A stretch of DNA of 9,996 nucleotides. Source: Bacillota bacterium (GTDB lineage Bacteria; Bacillota_I; Bacilli_A; Acholeplasmatales; Acholeplasmataceae). Both the position numbers and the translations under genes were made by a program. The notes beneath the pieces were generated by a model. The model saw only the letters and a list, made by a program, of their open reading frames with translations. It was not told where the DNA came from and did no database searches. The DNA is taken from the NCBI GenBank assembly GCA_006226985.1, contig SBGC01000055.1, positions 1 to 9,996 of the forward strand. Reading direction: 5' to 3'. Every line of letters starts with the position of its first letter. The first letter of the stretch is position 1. Shown here piece by piece: positions 1 to 5,665 of this stretch.

Positions 1-915
1 CAAAGCGTTGGTGGTGGACGGATACTTTTTGCAGGCGAACACGAGCAAGATCCTATGATTTATCCACATCAAACACTTCGGGCAATCAAAAAATACTGTA
101 AGGAAAACAAGATACATCTTTATGATTATGTTTACCGTGTAGAAGGCGAAGATATCAAACTATTTTTAGAAGATATTTGGGAAACCATGAGATCTTCAAT
201 TATAAGAGGTATAGCGACAAAAGGTGTTTTACCCGGACCTTTGAAACTCAAGCGGAAAGCACCAGAACTCTATGCACGAGATCCCAATAAAGAAGTGATG
301 GAAATTACTGAAAATCGCTTAGTATCGGCATATGCGTTTGCTGTCAGTGAAGAAAATGCAAGCGGTGGTATCATCGTTACAGCCCCAACATGTGGTGCTT
401 GTGGTGTATTACCTTCAGTCCTTTATTACATGCATGAAAAGCATGATGTGATTACTAAAGAACGTATCATTAATGCATTAGCTGTTGCGGGTCTCATTGG
501 AAACTTAATTAAGCATAATGCATCGATTAGTGGTGCAGTTGCCGGATGTCAAGCTGAAGTTGGTAGTGCATGTGCGATGGCAGCTGCAGCTCATGCGACA
601 CTCTTTAATTTGTCGATGGATCAAGTCGAATATGCTGCAGAAATTGCTATTGAACATCACCTTGGATTAACATGTGATCCAATTAATGGATATGTTCAAA
701 TTCCATGTATTGAGAGAAATGCAGTTGCAGCACTTCGTGCGATTGATGCATGTGGATTAGCTTACTTTTTAACCGATTCAAGAAAAATTTCATTTGATAT
801 GGTTGTTCAAACGATGTATCAAACTGGATTAGACATGAACACCTCATATAAAGAAACATCACAAGGTGGGCTTGCAAAATACTATCAGGAGGACGACGAT
901 GTTAACTGTTGGTGA
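1..915 (+). CDS. sdaA: L-serine dehydratase, single-chain iron-sulfur type (5' end outside the window)
   Basis: Deaminates L-serine to pyruvate and ammonia in the cytoplasm using an oxygen-sensitive [4Fe-4S] cluster. The frame is open from base 1, so the gene begins upstream; ATG 55 is internal. The first residues (SVGGGRI) resemble the end of the beta domain and run without a stop into the alpha domain, as in the single-chain E. coli/Legionella enzymes rather than the two-subunit Bacillus type. Alpha-domain marks are GVLPGPLK (codons 184-230), PTCGACG (385-405), SISGAVAGCQ, TCDP and PCIERNA. The probable cluster cysteines are at codons 547-549, 673-675 and 706-708, spaced 42 and 11 residues apart. 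The protein ends NCW; a cysteine at or next to the C-terminus is typical of this type, and in the Legionella enzyme it is the fourth ligand. The last 17 bases overlap the next gene, so co-transcription is likely. Recognition of the family is firm; the missing N-terminal part cannot be judged. Confidence 0.95.
   Translation, partial: QSVGGGRILFAGEHEQDPMIYPHQTLRAIKKYCKENKIHLYDYVYRVEGEDIKLFLEDIWETMRSSIIRGIATKGVLPGPLKLKRKAPELYARDPNKEVMEITENRLVSAYAFAVSEENASGGIIVTAPTCGACGVLPSVLYYMHEKHDVITKERIINALAVAGLIGNLIKHNASISGAVAGCQAEVGSACAMAAAAHATLFNLSMDQVEYAAEIAIEHHLGLTCDPINGYVQIPCIERNAVAALRAIDACGLAYFLTDSRKISFDMVVQTMYQTGLDMNTSYKETSQGGLAKYYQEDDDVNCW
887..892 (+). promoter_or_regulatory. Ribosome binding site that fixes the rlmCD start
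   Basis: AGGAGG lies 6 bases before ATG 899, inside the coding sequence of the upstream dehydratase. This decides for ATG 899 over the in-frame GTG at 866, which has no Shine-Dalgarno sequence and would add 11 residues ahead of the TRAM domain. Confidence 0.85.
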
Positions 916-2179
916 TATCATTATTGGTAAAGCTATCGATGTGGATTATGAAGGACAAGGTGTGATTAAGCACGAAGGGTATGTGATCTTTGTTAAAGGT
1001 CTTCTTTTACATGAAGAAGCAAAAATCAAAATCACACACATCAAGAAAAATTTCGGACAAGGAGTTTTTTTAGAACTCATCACACAAAGTAAAGATCGAT
1101 TCATACATCCACAAACTATACTTGGTTCATGTAATCTACTTCATATGGATAAACATGAACAACTTTTTTGGCAGCACAAGATCACTCAAGAAACACTTAA
1201 AAAAATCATGCATGAAGATATTATTGTCGAATCCACAATTACTGATGGAAAAGACATGCATTACCGGAATAAATCTGTCTTTCATGTAATGGATAAGCCT
1301 TATTTGAGTTTAGGACTATATCATTACCACGATATGAAACTCGTTGAAGTTTCTCAATTTATATTAGCAGATGAAAAGACAAATGAAATTTTGAATTATC
1401 TTAACTTTAACAAAGTGATAATTGATCCTAAAACCTTAAAACATGTCGTTATTCGTACAAATCCAAAAGGTGAAGCACTCATTACTTTAGTCGCAAAATC
1501 TTCTAAATTCACCGGACTCGAAAAACTAATACAGCATCTTATTAAACTTAAAAACATTAAAGGTATTACTTTAAACATATCCACATCAGATAATGAGATT
1601 TTGGGCGATAAGTCGTATACACTCTATGGAGAAAACCTTTTGAGTGAACCTATTGGAGATAAACATATTTTCATCAATGATCGATCCTTTTTTCAAATCA
1701 ATTTACCAGTCATAAGTAAAGTCTATGACATCATTAAAAAGCATATACGAAAAGATTCCATTGTCATTGATGCTTATAGCGGTGTCGGAAGTATTGGTTA
1801 TTATGTCATCGATAAACTCAAAAAACTTATCCTCATCGAATCAAATAAAGACTCTATAAGCATGGCTAAACTTACACAAGAGACATATCAACTAAACAAT
1901 GTAGAAATTGTTCAGGGAAGAGCAGAACATCTTGTCAAAGATTATCAAGCAGATGTTTTAATTGTTGATCCCCCAAGAAATGGATTAATGCCCGAGCTTT
2001 TAGATATCCTAAATAAAACACTATTTAAGCAAATCTTTTATCTTTCATGTGATGCTAAAACACTAGCTAGAGACTTAAATACATTAAAAGAAGTATATCA
2101 CATCGATAAAGTATATCCAATTCGCATGTTCTATCATACGACATCTCTAGAGACACTTGTTATATTAAGTAAAAAATAG
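899..2179 (+). CDS. rlmCD: 23S rRNA (uracil-5-)-methyltransferase, RlmCD/RumA family
   Basis: Predicted to transfer a methyl group from S-adenosylmethionine to C5 of uracil in RNA, most likely 23S rRNA, as the Gram-positive RlmCD does for two sites. The 426-residue protein has an N-terminal TRAM domain (about 1-60), a central substrate domain and a C-terminal Rossmann methyltransferase domain. Visible motifs are FFQIN (264-268), DAYSGVGSIG (291-300, SAM loop), DPPRNGL (357-363), the nucleophile Cys384 in LSCDAKTLARDL and the probable base Glu418 in SLETLVIL. The usual Fe-S cysteine set after the TRAM domain is absent: only Cys78 remains in GSCNLLHM, and the protein has just two cysteines. Start is ATG 899, inside sdaA, with AGGAGG at 887-892. 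TrmA-type tRNA m5U54 activity is a less likely alternative, because TrmA proteins normally lack a TRAM domain. Family certain, exact target inferred. Confidence 0.93.
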   Translation: MLTVGDIIIGKAIDVDYEGQGVIKHEGYVIFVKGLLLHEEAKIKITHIKKNFGQGVFLELITQSKDRFIHPQTILGSCNLLHMDKHEQLFWQHKITQETLKKIMHEDIIVESTITDGKDMHYRNKSVFHVMDKPYLSLGLYHYHDMKLVEVSQFILADEKTNEILNYLNFNKVIIDPKTLKHVVIRTNPKGEALITLVAKSSKFTGLEKLIQHLIKLKNIKGITLNISTSDNEILGDKSYTLYGENLLSEPIGDKHIFINDRSFFQINLPVISKVYDIIKKHIRKDSIVIDAYSGVGSIGYYVIDKLKKLILIESNKDSISMAKLTQETYQLNNVEIVQGRAEHLVKDYQADVLIVDPPRNGLMPELLDILNKTLFKQIFYLSCDAKTLARDLNTLKEVYHIDKVYPIRMFYHTTSLETLVILSKK

Positions 2180-2188
2180 GAGGTTTTT

Positions 2189-3106
2189 ATGAGAATTATT
2201 GATTGGTTATTAGCTGGTGATCCAGTTATTGTTCGATTAACAAACAAATATTTACTTCATAAAGATTTAGTCAGTGAAGACGATGGATACATTGCAAGAT
2301 ATTTAAGTCTATATAATGCAGAAGAAAACATGTGGGGTCATGGTATTTATTCACCCAAATGGATATCTACTCATTACACACTGCTTGAATTATGCGACAT
2401 GGAAATTCATCCCAAAAATCACATATACTTACAAGCTGTTAACCATTTAGTTCATGATATGTGGCATGAAGATGGCAAAGTCAACGCCTATCGTCATCAG
2501 GATTTATGTGTCGTGGCGATGATGTTAAGAATGTTGGCTTATGTTGACATAAAACATAAAGCTATAGAAGAAATGATCTCTTACATCATTAAACATCAGA
2601 TGCCAGATGGTGGCTGGAATTGTGCCTGGGAAAGAGATAAGACAAAAAAAAGTTCACTACATACAACATTATCTGTCCTTGAAGCTTTTCAAATGATTAT
2701 AGATCAAGGAGTAAATAATGATGAAATTAAGCAAAAAATGTTGGATGGAATTGACTTTATCTTCAAAAAGAGATTTTTTAGAAAAGAATCGAATAACAAC
2801 ATTATTCATCCAGATATGGCATCCTATCACTACCCACCACGATGGAAATACGATTACTTTCGAGCAATGTTTTTCTTAGCAAAAAGAAAACATCTATATG
2901 ATCAAACGATGGATGAACCGATAGAAATGATAAAGCATGAAATCGAAAAAGGGTATCTTTCACCCGGTAAAAAGTATTCAGGTAAGACACACTTTTTACT
3001 CGAATCAAAAAAATCACGATTTAATACACTAAGAGCTTTAATCATCTTAAAACAATATGACCATACATTTTATCAAGATATCATAAAAAAAGACTTTGAA
3101 TACTAA
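2189..3106 (+). CDS. Uncharacterised prenyltransferase/squalene-cyclase-like alpha-toroid protein
   Basis: A 305-residue soluble protein without signal peptide or membrane segments. It resembles an uncharacterised bacterial group with the alpha/alpha-toroid repeats of prenyltransferases and squalene oxidases/cyclases. Supporting marks are GIYSPKWISTHYTLLEL (52-68), QMPDGGWNC (137-145, like a QW repeat), SSLHTTLSVLEA (155-166), YPPRWKYDYFRA (215-226) and KSRFNTLRALIILK (275-288). The DxDD motif of protonating triterpene cyclases is absent, so classical cyclase activity is not supported and the substrate is unknown. It follows rlmCD by 9 bases; its AGGAGG (2178-2183) overlaps the TAG stop of rlmCD, so it is probably translated from the same transcript. 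It ends in a bidirectional terminator. The fold assignment rests on recalled motif patterns, and no enzymatic function is claimed. Confidence 0.8.
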   Translation: MRIIDWLLAGDPVIVRLTNKYLLHKDLVSEDDGYIARYLSLYNAEENMWGHGIYSPKWISTHYTLLELCDMEIHPKNHIYLQAVNHLVHDMWHEDGKVNAYRHQDLCVVAMMLRMLAYVDIKHKAIEEMISYIIKHQMPDGGWNCAWERDKTKKSSLHTTLSVLEAFQMIIDQGVNNDEIKQKMLDGIDFIFKKRFFRKESNNNIIHPDMASYHYPPRWKYDYFRAMFFLAKRKHLYDQTMDEPIEMIKHEIEKGYLSPGKKYSGKTHFLLESKKSRFNTLRALIILKQYDHTFYQDIIKKDFEY

Positions 3107-3126
3107 ATTCAAGGTCTTATTTTCTT
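3085..3126. terminator. Bidirectional intrinsic terminator between convergent genes
   Basis: An 11-base-pair stem (3090-3100 with 3108-3118, one G-T wobble, 7-base loop) is flanked by seven A on the left (3085-3091) and ATTTTCTT on the right (3119-3126). It can therefore end transcription in both directions. The stem carries the last codons of the toroid gene, and the stop codon of the opposing hydrolase gene (3117-3119) lies at its right edge. Confidence 0.85.
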
Positions 3127-3716
3127 ACAAAGGGATTAAATTCTTTTTCATGACCAATTGTTGTTGGTTTTCCATGCCCTGGATATACGACTGTTTCATC
3201 TGTAAATAATTGATAGATTCTTTTGACACTTTTATAAAGCGCTTGACTATCTGCTAGTGGAATATCTGTTCTTCCAATACTTTGAAAGAAAAGGGTATCA
3301 CCCGAAAATAATAAGTCCTGCCCATATAAAACAGTAGAACCCATGGAATGTCCTGGTGTTTCATAAACAACAAATTCCTGCCCAATAAATGAAATCATGT
3401 CTAAATCTTTAACCCAAACATCAACGGGTATTTCATAACCAATTCGATTATATACAGACATTTTTAGCCATATTTTATCTTTCTCTGGTGCATAAACAAC
3501 AGCATCATAGATATCTTTAATACGCTTTACACCACCCACGTGATCTGGATGACCATGGGTAAGATATATTTTTACAACAATCAGTTTCTCTTCATCTAAA
3601 AATGATAAAACTTCATCACTTTCATAACCAGGATCGATGACAAAAGCTAAACCCTCTTCATAAAGGATATAGCATTTACTTCTTATTTCTCCAAGTGTAA
3701 ATATTTTCAATTTCAT
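3117..3716 (-). CDS. Metallo-beta-lactamase-fold hydrolase, glyoxalase II-like
   Basis: A cytoplasmic metal-dependent hydrolase of about 199 residues, the usual size of the short glyoxalase II-like proteins of Firmicutes. Numbered from the chosen start, the binuclear metal site is visible as THGHPDH (53-59: His54, His56, Asp58, His59), His123 in TPGHSMGS, Asp140 in FSGDTLF and His181 in YPGHGKPT. GRTD (149-152) is also typical. The substrate cannot be read from sequence; a thioester such as S-lactoylglutathione or another low-molecular-weight thiol conjugate is possible. ATG 3714-3716 is preferred because MKLKIFTLG matches the usual start, GGTGAT lies just before it, and a TATAAT element lies between it and the upstream in-frame ATGs (3759-3761, 3753-3755), which lack a ribosome binding site. 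It is the only minus-strand gene here and stands alone. Confidence 0.9.
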   Translation of the reverse strand: MKLKIFTLGEIRSKCYILYEEGLAFVIDPGYESDEVLSFLDEEKLIVVKIYLTHGHPDHVGGVKRIKDIYDAVVYAPEKDKIWLKMSVYNRIGYEIPVDVWVKDLDMISFIGQEFVVYETPGHSMGSTVLYGQDLLFSGDTLFFQSIGRTDIPLADSQALYKSVKRIYQLFTDETVVYPGHGKPTTIGHEKEFNPFVRK

Positions 3717-3731
3717 AACATCACCGCATCT

Positions 3732-3739
3732 ATTATATA
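3732..3739 (-). promoter_or_regulatory. Probable -10 element for the metallo-hydrolase gene
   Basis: On the minus strand the sequence reads TATATAAT, with TATAAT at 3737-3732. An overlapping register, TGG followed by TATATA, would be an extended -10. There is no good -35 hexamer at 16-18 bases. The transcript would start near 3725, giving a leader of only about ten bases before ATG 3716. Confidence 0.5.
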
Positions 3740-3789
3740 CCAACAACGCTTTCATAATCATATGTTAAGCAATTAATATCGATATAAAC

Positions 3790-3795
3790 TATAAT
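3790..3795 (+). promoter_or_regulatory. Probable -10 element of the cysK-cysE operon
   Basis: TATAAT at 3790-3795 lies 27 bases upstream of the cysK start. The -35 region is poor: the best match is TTAAGC at 3765-3770, with an overlong 19-base spacer. Transcription should begin near 3802, leaving too short a leader for a T-box or riboswitch, so any sulfur control would have to act through a protein regulator or at a distance. Confidence 0.55.
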
Positions 3796-3816
3796 AGTCA
3801 TGGTTTAGGAGGTCTT

Positions 3817-4755
3817 ATGATGCATATTAAAAATTCATATATTGAATTAATTGGAAACACACCGTTACTTAGACTTAATCGATACGAAAAACTTATCGGA
3901 AGCTATGCAGAAATTGTTGTTAAATTAGAAAACTTAAATCCATTAGCATCTGTCAAAGACAGACTCGCTTATGCGTTAATAGAGTCTATTGAACAAAAAG
4001 GACTTATAACTGAACAAACACTGATTGTTGAACCCACATCAGGAAATACGGGTATTGGACTTGCTTTTATATGTGCAGCTAAGGGGTATCCATTAACACT
4101 AATCATGCCTGAATCTGTGTCAAAAGAACGTATGCAAATAGCTGAAGCTCTTGGTGCAACAGTAATATTAACAGATAAAACATTAGGCATGAAAGGATCT
4201 ATCCAAAAAGCGAATGACATACTTAAAGAAAATCCACATGCAATCATGCCCATGCAATTTGAAAATATCGCAAATCCAGCGATTCATCGTCGAACAACAG
4301 CATTAGAAATTTTAAGAGATACAGATGGATCTCTTGATTATTTTGTTGCAGGAGTCGGTACAGGTGGAACGATCACTGGAACTGGTGAAGTTCTCAAAGA
4401 TCATGATAAAAATATCAAAATTATTGCTGTTGAACCTAAAGATTCTGCTGTTCTTTCTGGTGGTCAACCAGGACCACACATGATTCAAGGTATTGGTGCA
4501 GGGTTTATTCCACCGGTTTTAAATGTCAATATCATTGATCAAATTATCACAGTTTCAAATGAAGATGCCATGGAAACTGCACGTATACTTGCTAAAACTG
4601 AAGGTGTTTTTGCAGGTATTTCATCTGGAGCAAATTTGTATGCCGCATCTCAACTCGCATTAAAAAAAGAAAACCAAGGAAAGAGAATAGTGGTTATTGT
4701 TTGCGATACAGGTGAAAGATACTTGTCAACACCACTTTATCAGACACATGTTTAA
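3817..4755 (+). CDS. cysK: Cysteine synthase (O-acetylserine sulfhydrylase)
   Basis: Makes L-cysteine from O-acetyl-L-serine and sulfide with pyridoxal phosphate (PLP), in the cytoplasm. The 312-residue length fits the family. Visible are the PLP lysine Lys47 in ASVKDR, the substrate loop TSGNTG (74-79), QFEN (147-150), the phosphate-binding GTGGT (181-185), SSGAN (269-273) and CDTGERYLST (296-305), which holds the serine that contacts the PLP ring nitrogen. AGGAGG (3807-3812) is 4 bases before ATG 3817 and 7 before the adjacent ATG 3820, so the true start may be either. The 3' end overlaps cysE by 8 bases, pairing the two enzymes of the serine-to-cysteine route. A cystathionine beta-synthase role cannot be wholly excluded in this fold family, but the cysE partner favours CysK. 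Confidence 0.95.
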   Translation: MMHIKNSYIELIGNTPLLRLNRYEKLIGSYAEIVVKLENLNPLASVKDRLAYALIESIEQKGLITEQTLIVEPTSGNTGIGLAFICAAKGYPLTLIMPESVSKERMQIAEALGATVILTDKTLGMKGSIQKANDILKENPHAIMPMQFENIANPAIHRRTTALEILRDTDGSLDYFVAGVGTGGTITGTGEVLKDHDKNIKIIAVEPKDSAVLSGGQPGPHMIQGIGAGFIPPVLNVNIIDQIITVSNEDAMETARILAKTEGVFAGISSGANLYAASQLALKKENQGKRIVVIVCDTGERYLSTPLYQTHV

Positions 4756-5278
4756 ATGGCTATTTCGCTGTACAATAGAAGATGTTAGAACAGCTAAAAA
4801 ATTTGATCCTGCAGCACCAAGTTGTTTGATGATTTATTTTACTTATCCTGGTGTTATCGCTTTGAGAAGACATCGTAAAGAACATAAATTATACAATAAA
4901 GGCTTTAAAAATCTTGCAAGATGGATGAGCTATCGAACACGAAAGAAAACAGGTATTGACATTCACCCTGCAGCAAAAATCGGTCGTGGTGTATTTATCG
5001 ATCATGGCATGGGTTTAGTTATCGGAGAAACAGCAGTTGTTGGTGATTATTGCATTTTATATCATGGTGTAACATTAGGTGCAAACACCTTTGAAAAAGT
5101 GGATCGTCACCCCAAATTAGGAAGTCATGTGATTGTCTATGCAGGTGCTAAACTGATTGGAAATATCCATATTGGAGATCATAGTGTGATTGCTGCAAAT
5201 GCTGTGGTCGTTAAAGATGCGCCAGCATATAGTAAATTAATCGGTGTACCAGCACATAGAAACACATCTTTATCATGA
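4748..5278 (+). CDS. cysE: Serine O-acetyltransferase
   Basis: Acetylates L-serine with acetyl-CoA to O-acetylserine, the substrate of the neighbouring CysK. The 176-residue protein is the short EpsC/CysE form, lacking the long N-terminal domain of the E. coli enzyme. An N-terminal helical part (MFKWLFRCTIEDVRTAKKFDPAA) is followed by left-handed beta-helix hexapeptide repeats from about 69 to 156. Likely catalytic or binding residues are Asp71 in GIDIHPAAKIG, His86 in IDHGMG and His121 in DRHPKLG. GETAVVGD and GVTLG are family marks. Start is ATG 4748, which overlaps the cysK end by 8 bases and matches the family start; an upstream in-frame TTG at 4697 would add unrelated residues. No Shine-Dalgarno sequence is evident, so translation is probably coupled to cysK. 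It stops at UGA. Confidence 0.94.
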   Translation: MFKWLFRCTIEDVRTAKKFDPAAPSCLMIYFTYPGVIALRRHRKEHKLYNKGFKNLARWMSYRTRKKTGIDIHPAAKIGRGVFIDHGMGLVIGETAVVGDYCILYHGVTLGANTFEKVDRHPKLGSHVIVYAGAKLIGNIHIGDHSVIAANAVVVKDAPAYSKLIGVPAHRNTSLS

Positions 5279-5298
5279 TTTTGTTATAGATTTTTCAA

Positions 5299-5324
5299 GT
5301 GTATCTTAAATTTAGTGAATACAC
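5299..5324. repeat. Imperfectly supported inverted repeat upstream of the secG promoter
   Basis: GTGTAT (5299-5304) and ATACAC (5319-5324) form inverted arms around a 14-base AT-rich centre that contains the palindrome TAAATTTA (5307-5314). No T-run follows, so it is not a convincing terminator for cysE. It ends 9 bases before the secG -35 hexamer and could be a protein-binding site or chance in AT-rich DNA. Confidence 0.3.
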
Positions 5325-5333
5325 GAATAATCG

Positions 5334-5362
5334 TTGACAAATAACATTATTTTTGTTATCAT
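5334..5362 (+). promoter_or_regulatory. Sigma-A-type promoter of secG
   Basis: TTGACA (5334-5339), a 17-base spacer and TATCAT (5357-5362) match the housekeeping consensus closely. Transcription should start near 5369, just ahead of the ribosome binding site AGGAGG at 5377-5382. Confidence 0.85.
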
Positions 5363-5388
5363 TAATTGAGTTTTTTAGGAGGTTTATT

Positions 5389-5613
5389 ATGCTTTGGATG
5401 GATTATATCGCAATTATTGCAGGAATACTCCTTGTTACAGTGGTACTTTTACAAAGTTCTCAAGATGATATCAAGGATGCATTCAGTGGTGAAAAATCAG
5501 AATTGTTTAAAAATAAGAAAGCACGTGGATTTGAATTATTCATGATGCGTTCAACAGCAGTATTATCAGTGATCTTAGTCGTGATGGTACTCTTATCAAA
5601 CAATCTTAGATAA
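5389..5613 (+). CDS. secG: Preprotein translocase subunit SecG
   Basis: A small inner-membrane subunit that assists the SecYEG channel during SecA-driven protein export. The 74-residue protein has two membrane segments (about 5-22 and 53-70) joined by a polar loop with LLQSSQDDIKDAFSG and SELFKNKKARGFE, which match the family pattern LLQSG..AF.G..SELFG...ARGFE. The glycine-rich stretch usual in this loop is reduced and acidic here. ATG 5389 is chosen because AGGAGG (5377-5382) lies 6 bases before it; the in-frame TTG 5353 lies upstream of the predicted transcription start. It has its own promoter and terminator and is therefore probably monocistronic, apart from any read-through into rsmE. 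Confidence 0.93.
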   Translation: MLWMDYIAIIAGILLVTVVLLQSSQDDIKDAFSGEKSELFKNKKARGFELFMMRSTAVLSVILVVMVLLSNNLR

Positions 5614-5619
5614 CCAATC

Positions 5620-5650
5620 AAAAGTGTTCCTTGGGAACACTTTTTTCTTG
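5620..5650 (+). terminator. Rho-independent terminator after secG
   Basis: A perfect 11-base-pair stem (AAAAGTGTTCC at 5620-5630 with 5634-5644) with a 3-base loop runs into six T (5641-5646) followed by CTTG. It begins 7 bases after the secG stop. The next gene starts only 19 bases after the T-run. Confidence 0.92.
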
Positions 5651-5654
5651 TAAG

Positions 5655-5660
5655 AAGGTG
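5655..5660 (+). promoter_or_regulatory. Ribosome binding site supporting a TTG start for rsmE
   Basis: AAGGTG (within AGAAGGTG) lies 5 bases before TTG 5666. There is no ATG in this frame near the expected N-terminus, and the residues after TTG (PQRYFV) match the usual RsmE start, so TTG is the start. Confidence 0.8.
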
Positions 5661-5665
5661 ACAAC

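Noticed and set aside
866..898. GTG start giving the RlmCD-like protein 11 extra residues
   Set aside because: No Shine-Dalgarno precedes GTG 866, whereas ATG 899 has AGGAGG at 6 bases and begins directly at the TRAM domain.
3717..3761. Longer metallo-hydrolase beginning at ATG 3759-3761 or 3753-3755 (minus strand)
   Set aside because: No ribosome binding site precedes these ATGs, the extra 15 residues do not look like the family, and the likely -10 element lies downstream of them.
3762..3816. T-box or S-box riboswitch in front of cysK-cysE
   Set aside because: The distance from the predicted transcription start to the ribosome binding site is only a few bases, and no leader hairpins or specifier-like structure are present.
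3969..4253. Antisense reading frame inside cysK (and similar minus-strand frames within sdaA, rlmCD, the toroid gene, secG and the era-recO junction)
   Set aside because: They lie opposite strongly conserved proteins, lack ribosome binding sites and resemble no known protein.
4697..4747. TTG start extending CysE by 17 residues into cysK
   Set aside because: The added residues are an out-of-frame reading of the conserved cysK end, and ATG 4748 matches the usual CysE N-terminus.
5279..5388. Small RNA or riboswitch between cysE and secG
   Set aside because: The 110 bases are explained by the secG promoter and leader; apart from the weak inverted repeat no stable structure or T-run is visible.
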